The notes: a model not told the origin generated them from the letters alone. Shown: positions 12,898 to 24,504, counted from the stretch's first letter. The stretch: DNA of 64,000 nt from Proteles cristata cristata (GCA_017311185.1 JAESUZ010005104.1:62001-126000), one strand, 5' to 3'. Numbers and translations: made by a program.

Positions 12898-12965
12898 GGT
12901 ATTTGTTGATTGACCAAATAAGTATTTATCCAGCACCCACAACGCGCCCAGCCCTGTGTTCACCA
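12898..12965 (+). repeat. Ancient MIR/L2-like remnant carrying forkhead-like motifs
   Basis: The segment 'aataagtatttatccagcac...' through 'cagccctgtgttc' resembles the mammalian-wide core 'aataaatatttattgagcac...aggcactgtgttc'. It holds TATTTGT and TATTTAT, both fitting the forkhead core TRTTTRY. It lies about 12.8 kb upstream of the putative TBX1 first exon. Confidence 0.45.
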
Positions 12966-13241
12966 TATGACACGCCACCATCGCAGAGCTTGGAATCCTG
13001 GAATCTGGGGCTTGAGGAAGGAGTCTTGGGTCCAGGGACTCTTGTCTGAAAAGGACCTGGGGAATCTGGTCCTATGGTCCCTACTGTGCTTCCCCACCAG
13101 AGGCCCCTGGGCTGCAGTCTCCCTGCCCTACTCACATGCCCCAGTGATGAGAATCTCACTCCCCATAAGCAGCCTACCACATCCAGGACAGTGAGCTTTG
13201 TAGTTCTTGCTTTGCAAGTGGTTGAGTAGAAAGCTTCTCCC

Positions 13242-13478
13242 AAGGGGAGCCTGGTGGCTCATTCGGTTGAGCGTGTCTGATCTCAGCTCAGGTCATGATC
13301 TTGCGGGTTTGTGAGTTCAAGCCCTGCGCTGGGCTCTGGGCTGACAGCTCAAAGCCTAGAGCCTGTGCCTGATTCTATATCTCCCTCTCTCTCTCTGCCC
13401 CTGCCCTGCACACACACTCTCTTTCTCTCTCTCTCAAAAATAAATAAACATTAAAACATTTTTTCTTAATTAATAAAA
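13242..13478 (+). mobile_element. CAN-SINE, full length
   Basis: Head 'ggggagcctggtggctcattcggttg', 'gggtttgtgagttcaagcc' box, CT tract and 'aaaaataaataaac' tail. The target-site duplication aaagcttctccc lies on both sides (13,230-13,241 and about 13,480-13,491). Confidence 0.93.
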
Positions 13479-14489
13479 GAAAGCTTCTCCCGGGGAGAGG
13501 GGGAGAGTGCAGGGCCAGCAGAGGGGGTTGCCTGGTGTGGTAGGAGTTGGGTGGTGATGCGGGAGGGGACAGATTGGGGAGGCTGGGTGCCAACTGGAGA
13601 GTGTGGAGTATTATCTGCACCCCTGCCCGTTACCCCTCCAGGCCTGACCTTCAGGGCCCTAGAAGGCAGATCCCACTTCCTGGCCTTACCTGTGCCGGAC
13701 ATGATAGAGGCCACAATGTGGGCTTGTTTGCTCTTCATCTAGTTTTTCTGGTTTGGAGCCTGGATGCCCAAGCAGGGCTAGGGGCCTGAGAATGGGTGGG
13801 GGTGAGGGGTGGGGAGAGGAGTAAAGGGCCCTGGCAGAGATGTGGCTGAGGAAAGGGATCAGGACTGAGTGTGAGGCCATCCTCGGACCCACATTGCTGT
13901 CACCTTCCTGTCCATACCTGCCTTCCCCTGCGGACAGGTGGATGAGCTCCACCCTGAGCCGGGCCGGGGGGGTGGGGGGGTCGCCCACATGGGCTTCCAG
14001 AGGAGGCCTGTCTGTACCCATCTGCCCTCACCTACTGGCCCCGTGGCAGGCTAAGGAGAAGACCTATGGTGCAGCCTCAGTGAAGCTTTTGCAGTCCAAA
14101 GGTCAGGTGCGGGCTGCCAGTGACCACCCAGCCTTCGTTCTTGACCCCCTCAGCCTTCCTTGGAGAGGCCTGAGTAACGCCCTCTGTGTGTGGGGACAGT
14201 GGGAACAGTGAGCAGTGGCTTAAGGCTCCAGGGTGTGGAGCTCTTGGGGGAGGCACCTCCCACCCACATGGCATCTGTCTACCTTCCGTTTAAACCTAGG
14301 TTCCTCTGCTTCCTGCGTGTGGGGCCCTGGGTGTCCCTGTACCTCTGGAGGGGACTGCTGGGGGTCTTCCTCCTTTCTCCTGGCTCCTGGCCCCTCATCC
14401 TCCACGGCCCACCTCTTCTTCCAACCCCAGATGCCTGGGATGCCCTCTCCTCTTTCCAATCAAATTCTGCCCACCTACCCTTCTTGATC

Positions 14490-14560
14490 AATGTGGGGAA
14501 ACTGAGGCCCAAGGAATGGAAAGAGGCTAGATGCAGCAGTGTTGAGTGGTGCAGCCAGAA
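14490..14560 (-). repeat. MIR remnant
   Basis: 'tggggaaactgaggcccaag' is the reverse complement of the MIR core 'cctcagtttcctcatctg'; the sequence that follows is MIR-like but diverged. Confidence 0.6.
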
Positions 14561-14871
14561 CTCTAATGGGGGAGATGGTGGCAGTGGTGGTGGGTGCTGG
14601 CTGAGACCCCCAGAGCCGGTGGCTTCTGGGCACAAGCTTCAGTCCCTAGTGGGTACAGTTCCCCCAGTCCCCAGGCCTTGCAGGGCCATAGTGTGCCTTC
14701 AGACATCAGGGACCTGCACAGAGGGCCCTGAGTGGTTGCCTGGACAAGGGAATTATGGATGGCATATGTACCTCTCGGAAGTGATGTACACTTCCAGCAG
14801 CTGCCCTTCCTCTGGGCAGCCCACCCTCATCTTCCTCTGAGCATCCGGTCAGGATACCATTTCACCGGACA

Positions 14872-14935
14872 CTCACCATCTCCATTTCACAGTTAGGGAG
14901 ACTGAGGCATGGTGACATAGTGTGTCTGTCCTCAC
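14872..14935 (-). repeat. MIR remnant
   Basis: 'ccatttcacagttagggaga' followed by 'ctgaggcatggtgac' matches the MIR core in reverse. Confidence 0.6.
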
Positions 14936-15429
14936 AGCATGAGTCCAGGCCTCGCAATGAGGGTGGCATGTACAGTGAGGTGAGGGGGCAGGGCCAGGCC
15001 TGGGATTGCCAAAGAGGGGGACTGGTGGGCTCCCAGTGCGGCGTGAGGCACAGAAATCCTGCTGGGAGAGGCAATTAGCAGCTGAGGACAGGGATGGGAG
15101 TGTGTATGCCATTCAGAGCTCATTGTTCAAACCGCAGTGGGTTTTGAGGGTGCATAGGAGTTCACCAGGACAGAAGGGCAAACGAGAAGCACAGCACGGT
15201 GATGCCCACCAAGGCCCTGTGGGGAATTGGGGCTCAGGGTGAGCAAGCAGCACCCAGGCCCCCAAGGCGAGATGCTGGGCTTCACTCAGGTCTGTTCTCA
15301 CCTACACCAGGCTGTCCAGAGCTCCTTCCCTCCTATGGGCAGAGATTAAAGGGCTTCGGGGACTGGGGCAGACTTGGGGGAGGGAGTCTGTACAGCAGGG
15401 CTGACTGTAGGCTTTCTCTCTGGACCTGA

Positions 15430-15495
15430 AAGCGCTGACCCCTCTCTGGGCCTCAGTTTCCCCATCTGTAAAGTATTTAATATGGCCCCTAAAGA
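15430..15495 (+). repeat. MIR remnant
   Basis: 'gggcctcagtttccccatct' followed by 'gtaaag' is the forward MIR core. Confidence 0.7.
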
Positions 15496-16849
15496 GGCTC
15501 ATGGCTCTGACAGACTTGCTGGCTCAGGGTAGGGGGTATATCCAAGCCCCACCAACTGAGACCAGGCCAGGGACTCAGCCACAGGTGCTTTGAGGGCCAG
15601 GGGCCCAGCTGGCTGGGGTTGTGAGGATGACCTACCCTGGAAGAATCATCAGAACACCAGCTCCCGTGTTCCCCACATTCCCAGCCAGGCCTAGGCTAGC
15701 CCAGCCCCCAAGCATTTCTTAGAGATTAGGCCCTAATCCCTTTCTGCTCCATGGGACCCCAGCCTTGATTTGCTGTCCACTCAACCACCCAGCCCCTCTA
15801 CCCATGGTGCTCCAGCCCTCAAGGCCCTGGAAAGCTTCCAGAAGGAAAATGGCTCCACTGAGCCCCCAGGTGGGACCTGGAGCCTGACCCTCACCCTGGC
15901 CAGCTTGACTCAGCCTGAGGTATGCTTTTGGGTCCCTCTGTTGTTCAGGTGAGGAGGAGTCTTTTCTGATGTTGAGGTGAAGAAACTGTCATGCTGTTTT
16001 TTCAAGCCAGTTCTATGGCACAAATCCCCACTCTCACACCTGCACTCCAGACAGGCATTGCCAATCCATCCCCAATATCCTGCTCCAAGCATCAGCTCTC
16101 CCAGCCCTGAACTCCAGGTGGTTCTTCCAGTGGGTCAAAAGTAGCACAGTCAACTTGCCTGCCCTAATAGTGGTGGGGAAGGGCAGTCTGGTAGCACCCC
16201 AAGCTCCTGGATCAGGGACAGCCGTCCCTAGAGGGGTTCAGGGCTTTTTACTGCTTTACATGGTGCTGGAAGCCCAAGAGAGAGGGACCAGCAGAGTGGG
16301 GAGCTTGGCACTGAAGTTGTCCCTGGGTCTGACCCCTCATGGATGTTCCCACCTCATCACCCCTCCCATCACCAGAAGCTTCGGTCCAAGGAGGGGGCGG
16401 GTTGGTTCATGGGTAGGGGTGGGAGGGCTGGCCCTGCCCCCACAAGGCCTGGAAGGGCGCCTTGACACAGCTCAGGCTCCAGAAACATTTGCTTTAAGTC
16501 TTAAAATATCAGGTTCCTGCATCACAGGGCTCCCCTGGGGGCCACCGGGCAGGCGGGAGGGATTTCAGGAGTAAGAAGATCCCCCCACTGGCCCCCACCT
16601 CATTGGCCGATCTGCCTGCCCCTTGGCCTCAGCAGAAGCCAGCCGAATGCTTGGTGGCAGCCAGCTGGACCCCCACTCTCCTGCTCTGGGGGAACCTCCA
16701 GTTGGACACGGCAAACCCCACCTCTTCAGAACCCCAACCTCCACAGAACCCCGGGGTGGGATGGAGGCGCAAGACCCAGCAGCCTGTCTCCCCCTAGAGC
16801 TCAAACTTGCTCCAATGGACTTATGGATGCTTTCTGCCAAGGACAGTTC

Positions 16850-16895
16850 AGTTGGGGAAACTGAGGCCCTGAGGAAAGGAGGGTTCCTTAAAGCC
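16850..16895 (-). repeat. MIR remnant
   Basis: 'ttggggaaactgaggccctg' is the MIR core in reverse. Confidence 0.5.
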
Positions 16896-16984
16896 ACAAA
16901 CAAGCCTCTTGTTCATGGGAGTAGAGCTGTGTACTCTACCCTAGTGTCCAGGCCTGTAACAGATGCAGAACCACTGGGGAGAAG

Positions 16985-17090
16985 TCTTTCTTTTTTTTTA
17001 AGTAATCTCTACACCCAATGTGGGGCTCAAACTCACAATTGAGAGTCGTATGTTCTACAAGATGAACCCATCAGATGCCCTGGTGGAAGT
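16985..17090 (-). mobile_element. Short CAN-SINE, reverse orientation, diverged
   Basis: A T-rich start followed by 'aagtaatctctacacccaat', 'gtggggctcaaactcac' and 'gatgccctgg' is the reverse complement of the short CAN-SINE form. It has many substitutions, so it is older than the full-length copies. Confidence 0.8.
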
Positions 17091-18339
17091 CTTGAAATGG
17101 TGACGACCTTATTTTGGTGCTGAGCCCAGCATTCTAGGTGGCTTCTCAGGGGTAGAAACATTTGCATAGGGTTTTGAAGGGTGAGTAGGAGTTTTAGGAT
17201 GGTAAGCAGTCTCCCTGGACAGACGGGCCAGCTTTAGCAGAAGGACCAGCCTGGAAGGTACAGCTGGTGCCAGGCTCACGGGGCAGATAGAACAGATGGC
17301 TCTGAGGGGGCAGGCTCCGAAGAGCCTCGAACACAGGGATATGCAGATGGTTAGCCCTGCTGCCAGATGAGGGTAGGATGAGGACTCAGGTAATTCTGGG
17401 GCTTTGGGACCTATTGCCCGGGGGAAGAGAAGAGCTCTCCTGGACAGCCAGCTCTGCCACTCAGCGTGAAGGTGGCTGTCTCCTACCTCAGCTACCCCAG
17501 GGACCACTGCTTGGAGGAAGGCACAGCCCCCAAAGCCAGCCCACTCCCTCCCAGGCAGACCACCGGCCTCGGCCCGGGGGACCAGCCTCAGTGCAGAGCG
17601 GGAATTGGAGCCGGCAGCAACAGCTGGCCCCACTCGAGCATCCCCCGGGGGCCACCGCCTTGTTCCCAGGCCCCCATCCCAGCCCGTTCCCAGGCTGCAC
17701 CCCGCCCCCCAAAACACACTGCTAGGGACGCGGTTGGGCGAGGCTGTGAAGGGACCACCGGCTGGGAAATCTCCTACCCCCTTGCTATCAGGATGCAGGA
17801 CCTCGGCATCAGGCTGGGAGGAGGCACAACACAGCCCCCAACCCACGGGCTCGTGTTCATGGGCTCAGTCTCCCTGCAGGAATACACACACTTCAGATGA
17901 ATGGAAGACTCCAAGGGGGGCCCACTGGGCAGAAGGGACCATGGAGGGGAGCAGTGAGACCCCCACCAGCTTTTGAAGCAAACGCACACAAATCTGTGTA
18001 GGTGCAGAAATATATCGTTTTGGTGGCTGCTGTCCTTTTTGGTAGCACATGTAGGATGAATGTCTACTTGCTTCTCTGGGAGCTCCAGGGAGACTCAGAG
18101 AGCTCTAGGTGGTGCCCACAGACCTTGCGTTTCTGTCCTCCACCTCTGCCCACCCCATGCACACCCTGGGGTGCCAGTTTCTATCCATGGCTGAGCCACT
18201 GAAAGCCTGTGTCCAGACGCAGACACACATCAGGGTGCTCCCCTCTCAGAAGTCTCATCATTGTGTTGGCTGCTGCTGAGTGTCTGACAGCCTGGAAGAT
18301 CTAGCTGTTTTCAGGGCCTCCCATACCCTGGCTGGGGCA

Positions 18340-18410
18340 AGTCTTCCATTTTGCAAGTGGGGGAAACTGAGGCCCAGAAAGGCTGTGAGGCTGAGGCTGT
18401 GGCAGAGCCC
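18340..18410 (-). repeat. MIR remnant
   Basis: 'ccattttgcaagtgggggaa' followed by 'actgaggcccagaaagg' is a MIR core in reverse. Confidence 0.65.
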
Positions 18411-18764
18411 TAAGGGTGGAGGTGTCTTGTAGATTATCAACCATGGCTGCCAAGTGACATGGAGCAGTGCGGGAGGGATTGGAGGCAGAGTCTTGGGAGG
18501 GGGAGGGAGTCAAGGACCGGGGACAGACCCCTGAGATCCATACTGTCCACACTGTCTTCCTTCATGGCTGGGGCCAGAGGAGGCAGGGGCCAGATCAGCT
18601 CTGTCACAGCCCCGAGGAGCCAGGTGTTGTGTCTCCAAAGGGCGGAGAGTTACAGCCAGGAGGATTAGTAGGTCGTTGGCACCCCTGAAACCCAAGCTGG
18701 CTGTGGGCTCTGGGAATGGGCGTCTGACCCCTCTGCGGCCTCCTGGATCCCGGAGAAAATCCTC

Positions 18765-18830
18765 GAGGCCGAGTTAATACCAAGACCAATTTTTATTTCA
18801 ACAAAGTTAATTCTCAACAATGTGACACTG
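18765..18830. promoter_or_regulatory. AT-rich island in GC-rich DNA, candidate enhancer core
   Basis: About 65 bp including 'accaatttttatttcaacaa' and 'agttaattctcaacaatgtg', not matching any repeat I recognise, inside DNA that is mostly G+C. AT-rich blocks like this in a GC-rich isochore are often conserved non-coding elements; conservation was not tested. Confidence 0.25.
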
Positions 18831-20019
18831 AGGGAGAGGGATTTTCCTGCCACAGGGGAAGGGAGGCTGGGGTCCCGACATGGCGCCGCCCCTCCCCCTC
18901 CCCCAGCTGTCCCCACCACAGGGGTAGGGACTGGGCTGCCCTGAGGATGAAGCTCTGACACCGAGCAGTTCAGGCTGTTCCTTTCAGAGTGATCCTGCCG
19001 CCTCCAGCTCTTCTTCCTTAGACCTGCAAGCTCCCTGGGACTGGAATGCCCTCCTCCTCGCCCAGGGCCCTGAGGTGAGCCAGGGGGTCTCCAAATCCCC
19101 TACCTCCTTGATCTCCTCCATGAGGGCGGAGTGCAACCCATGTCTATGACCTGGGCGGGCAGGGCTCGGGAAGGTTCTCTGAGCAATGCATGAGCCTGTG
19201 TCCCTCTGGTCACACAAACTTTGTGGACCCTGACCACACCCCATGTGGGACCAGCCACACATCCTCCTACTTCCAAAGGTGCAGCTGACCTGGACTTGGA
19301 CCCAGCCCAGGGTGCTTGCTGGGAAGGCTGTAGGGGAGGAGAAGGGGCTCTGGTGACAAAGGGGACCCCCCCCAACCCCTCTGCCCACCCCCAGAATCCC
19401 CGGAGAGAATGGGAGGGGCTGGGACCCAAGGGGCTTGGTCTCGACCTCACTGCCCCCCCCAGCCGAGCCTGGGGCCAGACCCGGAAGCTGCTCTCCAACC
19501 AGATAATCGATGGTCTGGGGGCCGCAGTGGCTGCAGAAAGGTTGGGAGCCCTGTCAGAAATTGCTCCTGACGATGACCACATGCGCTGCCCGAAGGGACA
19601 GGCTCAGCCAGGCCCCACCCCGCTACCCTGCCTTCCCTCTGTAGCGGCCACTCCATCACCCTCACCTCGGCTCCTGCAGCCTTCCGGGTGAGGCGTCCAC
19701 TACTCCCCACTCTATGGAGAGGAAGAGGGCCTCTACACGGACCCCAGCCAGCATTCAGTGCTTGCAGGCCATGGGTGCTGTAGGGTAGCCCCAAGTGGGC
19801 ATAGCCAAGGGAGGCCCATCACAGTGTGGGGACACGCACAGGAGGGCAGAGGAACCAGTGTGCAGAAGTTAGAGATACGTCGGGGCTGCCCAGGGTTGTC
19901 CACATGGGCCTCTTGGCTTTACTCTGAGGGTAATGCCCAAGGGCAGAGCTAGGGGCCCAAAGGCACCCTACGACAGGCCAAAGTCAAACCAGATGGGCTG
20001 GGGGCCCCGTGGGGCAGGC

Positions 20020-20110
20020 GGGCCATTCGTCACCGTTATCTGCCCCGCCGCCGAAATCACAAACACATTTTTAAGTGAAGGACTGGCTGCCACTGGCCTG
20101 CGGGCCCTGA
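20020..20110. promoter_or_regulatory. Candidate conserved non-coding block
   Basis: A CpG-containing stretch ('gccattcgtcaccgttatct') runs directly into an AT-rich one ('aatcacaaacacatttttaa'), unlike the flanks and with no repeat signature. Enhancer function is inferred only from composition and position upstream of TBX1. Confidence 0.22.
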
Positions 20111-21861
20111 TGCCGCCCAGCTGTGACCACACTGGGTGGGGGAGGGTTTGGAAAGGGGGTATGGGGGATCAGTAAGCAGCCGGCCTTAGGGAGGAGTGCC
20201 TGCAGCCCCCAATATCCCCCCAATATGCTCTGGAGGCTGAGCCAGTGCTTAACCTCCCCCAGTCTGACGTCTACAGCCTCCCCTGCTTGGACCCCTCTGG
20301 AGCTGGGGTGATGGCCCCGGGAGCACCCTCATCCGTGCTCTGAGCACTCCTGCTCCCTGCCTTCTTCCCATAGCCCTGGCATCACAGGTTCGCCCTCTGA
20401 CCCACACACTGACCTGGGACGTGTACTGGGGCTGTTCGTGAGGACAGGAGCTCTAGGTCAGGGAAGTGCTTTCTGCATGGTGCCGGTGGCTCAGTGCCAT
20501 TCCATGGGAGAGGCTGGGTTCAGGACCCAGAGAGACAAAGACAGAGACAGAGGCAAGAGATGAAAAGAGACAGAGATGGGAGAGAGAGCCTGGTTGGTGC
20601 CTGTCACGAGACCCACCCTATCTGTCCCCACAAAGCCAGCGAGCCTCCGTGGCACGGCCCAGTCCCGCTTGTCCTGTGGCCTGGCTTTGCTACCCCGCAG
20701 GACCTGTCCTCTAGGGTGTGCAGCTGAGGGTGGGGCTGGGCTCTGTCTGGCCATCACTCCGGGAGCTGAATGCAGGTCCTGCCCAGCACCCTGGACCCCC
20801 GGGCAGGCCCATGGGGGTGGGGGGCGCCAGGAGAAATGGCCTGTGACGGGGGTGGGCGTCCCGGGCGGGAAAGCAAACAGTGTCAGCGGCTAATGAGCGG
20901 GAACCAGGCCTGGGGCCGAGGGCCCGGGGAGGGGCACGGCCATCGCTCATCCTGACAGGCGGGCAGCGAGGGGGGGCTGGGGACGAGAGGTAGGGGGGAG
21001 CATGAGAGCCGACAGAGGGTACCCTGGAGACCCGACCCCACACACAGACGGACAGACGGACAGAGTGGAGGCAGGCAGGCCTCTCACCCCTGGCTGGCTC
21101 CCATCCCCGGCTGTGGCCCCAATGGCACCCCACTCGCTCCATCATCTCCCCTGTCTGACCCAGCTGGTCATCCTCCTCCCCCATAACTAGTCTTTCCAGG
21201 ACAAAGGAGACTGTCCCCGGGGGGGGGTGCTGAACCTGGGACCCCCACATTGCACACTGGGGTCTTGAGGCCCTGCCCCTCCCTGGGGTTGGATTTCCCA
21301 AACTTTACAAGGCAGAGAAGGCCAGGCGTGCTCTGAGAGGCCCTCCCTGCCTTGACTTTCCATGGTCACTCTTCCTCCCTCCCTGTGTGCAGCCCCAGCT
21401 GTCTTCAAGGTCCCCACCCTTTCACGAAGTCTTCCCTCTATACCTCCAGTATCTCGACAAGCCCCAGTGCAATGGGTGGGCCGACTCCACCCCTAAGGGA
21501 AGCGGCCTCTCCAGGCTTGCATATTAAAGCTGTTGTCCCATTTCATAGGTGGGAAGACTAAAGTGCAGAGTTAGGTGTCAGGCCCAGCTATTGGTCTCCC
21601 TGCCTCTAGCAGGTTAGAAGCCCCTGCACCCCAGCCCATACCCAGGCGGAGCTGACCCAGCCTCTTGGCCTCTTGTCTGCCTTGAGCTCCCTAAAATTGC
21701 AAGATCCCTGAGCAGGCAGGACCTAGAGAGTGCTCCTGAGTTCCTCAAGGCGCAGCCCTAGCCCTGGTGGCCCCATGACAGCTCACTGGCCAAGTGGCCT
21801 GTGGGTGCCTGCCTGCGGGGGTGTCCAGGCCCCTGTCCTGCCTCAGCTAGGAGGGAGGGGC

Positions 21862-21962
21862 AGCCATAAATTCACACCGCCAGCCGCCTGAGGGATAAAT
21901 GTGTCATCGACTGCACGATTTATGAGCACACCCCTGGCCCGCAAGGCAGAGAAAACAAGCCT
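21862..21962. promoter_or_regulatory. Candidate enhancer with T-box-like half-site
   Basis: Contains 'ataaattcacaccgcc', in which TTCACACC resembles a T-box half-site (TCACACC), then two AT-rich blocks, 'gggataaatgtgtcatcgac' and 'cacgatttatgagcac'. No repeat signature is visible. The composition differs from the flanks, and the site lies about 21.8 kb upstream of the putative TBX1 exon. Confidence 0.28.
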
Positions 21963-22029
21963 CTGTGTACACACGGCGCGGCGGGCAGGGATGGGCGGCT
22001 GCCGGGGGGCATGTGGGGGCATGGCGGGC

Positions 22030-22430
22030 CAGCAGGACACGTGCATGCGGGAGGTGCAGGGACACAGGCGTGCGGGTATGGGGACACAGACATGCACACG
22101 GATACGTGGGGATGTGGGGACACTCATAAAGGACTGTACACCTCTGATATACTTACAAACACACACGCGCGCCCACACAGTGGTGTGATTACGCATACGC
22201 ACATGCATCCGAAGGTGGCACAGCAAGCCCAGGGACACTCAGTGGGCATGTCACCCAGAAGCATGCATGGTCCCACCCTAGAGGTGTGCTCTCTCCCACA
22301 TCCTGATTCCCACAGAGGAATCAGACCCAGAGAAGGAAAGATAAGGAAGGCTCTCTGGACGTTTGTGTGTGTGTGTATGGCTGTGCACGTGCGTGTGTAT
22401 GTACGTGCGCTATTACATGTGTGTGCAGGG
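22030..22430. repeat. Degenerate GCACA/GGACAC-rich simple-sequence tract
   Basis: Interrupted repeats around 'ggacacagacatgcacacgg', then 'acacacgcgcgcccacac', then 'tgtgtgtgtgtatggctgtg'. The open frames here arise from the repeats. Confidence 0.65.
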
Positions 22431-23199
22431 TGTCTCCCGGCCCCAGAAAGCCCATGGAGGACACCATGGTGGACGGACCGCTGCATAAGGAGACAAAGGC
22501 AGAGCAGGGGACCAGCTGGCCTACAGAGGCTACAGGTGTGTCAGGAGACCAGGATGTGTGGGAACAAGGGCCGGGTGGTGATGCGTCGGTCCTGTTTGGG
22601 TCCTACCTGCTTTGAGGCTTGATTGTCTCAGAGGCCCAGGGGCCCCAGGAAGCCATGGCCCTGCCAGGCCAGCCACTGAACACACCCCAGGCATTGGCAC
22701 TAAGGAGTGAGGCCCTACCAGCCTTGACTCCTCACGGTCCCACTGCCTGGCCTGCTGACCTCATGTGCGTTGCCCACTTTGTCCACCAGGACCCTGGGGG
22801 CAGTTCCAGGCTCGAGGCTCTGCTGGCACCAACCAAAGTCACCTGCTGGGACCAATCCAGGTGCAGCAATACAGGCCTGAGAGTGCAGGGGTGGGGGTGG
22901 GGGGCGGGGACTGCAGAAAGCTTCAGGGAGCACTCACTGGGAGGATTCCAGGAAGACCCGGTTGGTGGACTCAGAACAGCATCACCGAATTCTGACAAGG
23001 ACTTAGGGTTTGCGTGGGATTGAGGCTGCGGGTCAGCCCCAGCTGTCAACACCTTTCCACAGGTGATCTGGGGACCCACTCATGCTCTACACACTCATCC
23101 TGCTGGCCTTGCCACAAGAGTCAGGAGTGTGGCCCCCTGGGAGGATTCCCGAGGCATGGGTCCCCGGCCCAGGGCAAAGGGGCTGATTGGTATCCTGGA

Positions 23200-23460
23200 G
23201 ACCACCACGGCAAAACCATGGTACCCCAAATAGGGAGAGACACTGGGGACCCCCAGATGCAGAGCAGACACCTGGAGAGCCGGTCCAGGACCTCTGAGAC
23301 CAGAGACCTCCACACCAGGGACCCGCCAAACAGCAACCTCAGACCAGACATCCAAGAGGAGAGACCCCCATACCAGAGACCCCTACTCCAGAAATTCCCA
23401 TGCCAGGATCCAAAAAGAAGACACCTATAGAGCAGGGGCTCTAGAGGAAGAATCTACAGC
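23200..23460. repeat. Degenerate minisatellite based on 'ccagagaccc'-like units
   Basis: Many imperfect copies of short units such as 'ccagagacc', 'accagggacc' and 'gagagaccccc' in tandem. They are too diverged to give a clean period by eye. Confidence 0.5.
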
Positions 23461-23884
23461 AGAGAGACTCATAAAATAGGGACCCTCACTAGGGACCCCC
23501 CAGAGCAAGGAGTACCCAGGTCCTCACCTGGTATTTTTGTGCCAGGAGAGACCCAGGGCTCCCTAAACAAGTCTGTCCCCATTTTTCCTATAAAGAAAGT
23601 GGATGGTCTTCCCCACTCCCCCTCTGCGTGAACATCTCAGGATGGCGTTGTCTCTGGGCTCTGGCTCTGGTCTGGTCTATGTCACTGGTGCCCTCCTGGG
23701 TATAGCCCCCTCAAGATGTACTCTTGCAGGAGATGAGGCAACTTGAACATGGTGAGCACCTTCAGTGGGCACACAGGGGTGCGGGCGTGTTAGGACAGGT
23801 GGCTGTCAGGGGCGCCTGCCCCTCCCCAGCCCTGCCCAGACAGAAGCCCTTTCCTCGGTATCTGCAAAGACTGGCTGGAATCCC

Positions 23885-23990
23885 TCAAGAGCATCTTTAA
23901 ATAAACAAAGCACAGAGAAAAGTGAGCTCCTAAATACAAGTCACATCAACATAGATTTCCACGCAAATGCATGGCAGAGCTTCGCCTTTA
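23885..23990. promoter_or_regulatory. AT-rich block with a strong forkhead consensus, candidate enhancer
   Basis: ATAAACA at 23,901-23,907 (within AAATAAACAAAG) matches the forkhead consensus RTAAAYA exactly. It is followed by 'ccacgcaaatgcatggcaga', which has an octamer-like part. The block is AT-rich in GC-rich DNA and shows no SINE or L1 signature. Tbx1 is known from mouse work to be controlled by forkhead proteins through an upstream element; that this is such an element is inference. Confidence 0.3.
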
Positions 23991-24264
23991 GGGTACTGGG
24001 TACTGGGAGCTTGGGAGGCCCAGGGGCACAATTACCTGGGTGATGCCTGTACTGCCCCGGACACTCACCCCCACCTCCCCAGCCCCCCAGCCCCAGGCTG
24101 TAGTCTCCCTCCTAGGGATGGGCATGCCAAGCCTGTCCACACCCCTGGGCAAGAGAAGCAGCTGCCACGGGGACCATATACTTCCCCTGAGGTCTGTACC
24201 CCCACACCGCAGAGGCTCCATCAGGCAAAGCTTGAAGGATCCCCTTCTAGCCCCTCCCACTTCT

Positions 24265-24489
24265 TTTTTTTCCCTTCAAAGTTAATTTATTTATTTTGAG
24301 AGATAGAGAGAGGCAGATACAGAGAATGGGGGAGGGGCAGGGAGAGAGGGAGAGAGAGAATCCAAGCAAGGTCCATGCCACCAGCGCAGAGCCCAACAAG
24401 GGGCTCGAACCTGCAAAGCTGTGAGATCATGACCTGAGCTGAAACCCAGAGTCAGATGCTTAACCAACCGAGCCGCCCAGGTGCCTTGG
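24265..24489 (-). mobile_element. CAN-SINE, full length, reverse orientation
   Basis: Poly(T) start, 'ttaatttatttattttgaga', GA-rich tract, 'ggggctcgaacctgcaaagc' and 'cgagccgcccaggtgcc' end. The target-site duplication gcccctcccacttct lies at 24,250-24,264 and 24,490-24,504. Confidence 0.96.
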
Positions 24490-24504
24490 GCCCCTCCCAC
24501 TTCT

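Larger units (their letters stand above)
4668..13229. other. Non-coding TBX1 upstream domain, first part
   Basis: About 8.5 kb of GC-rich DNA with no recognised gene and no young SINE. Short MIR-like remnants occur at about 9,055-9,100 and 9,985-10,040. An ATTAAA at 7,444-7,449 and an AATAAA near 11,309 are isolated signals with no convincing upstream exons. Confidence 0.5.
13492..24249. other. Non-coding TBX1 upstream domain, middle part
   Basis: GC-rich DNA with several MIR remnants and one truncated SINE. No frame has a believable domain or splice pattern. Short AT-richer islands near 18.78, 20.05 and 21.87 kb are reported as enhancer candidates. A degenerate microsatellite-like tract lies at about 22.03-22.43 kb and a degenerate 'gagacc'-type minisatellite at about 23.2-23.46 kb. 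Confidence 0.5.

Noticed and set aside
17109..17846. 245-codon minus frame
   Set aside because: The longest frame outside the real genes' own exons apart from the GP1BB shadows. The translation has no recognisable family, low-complexity composition and no exon-like boundaries. Chance in GC-rich DNA is more likely.
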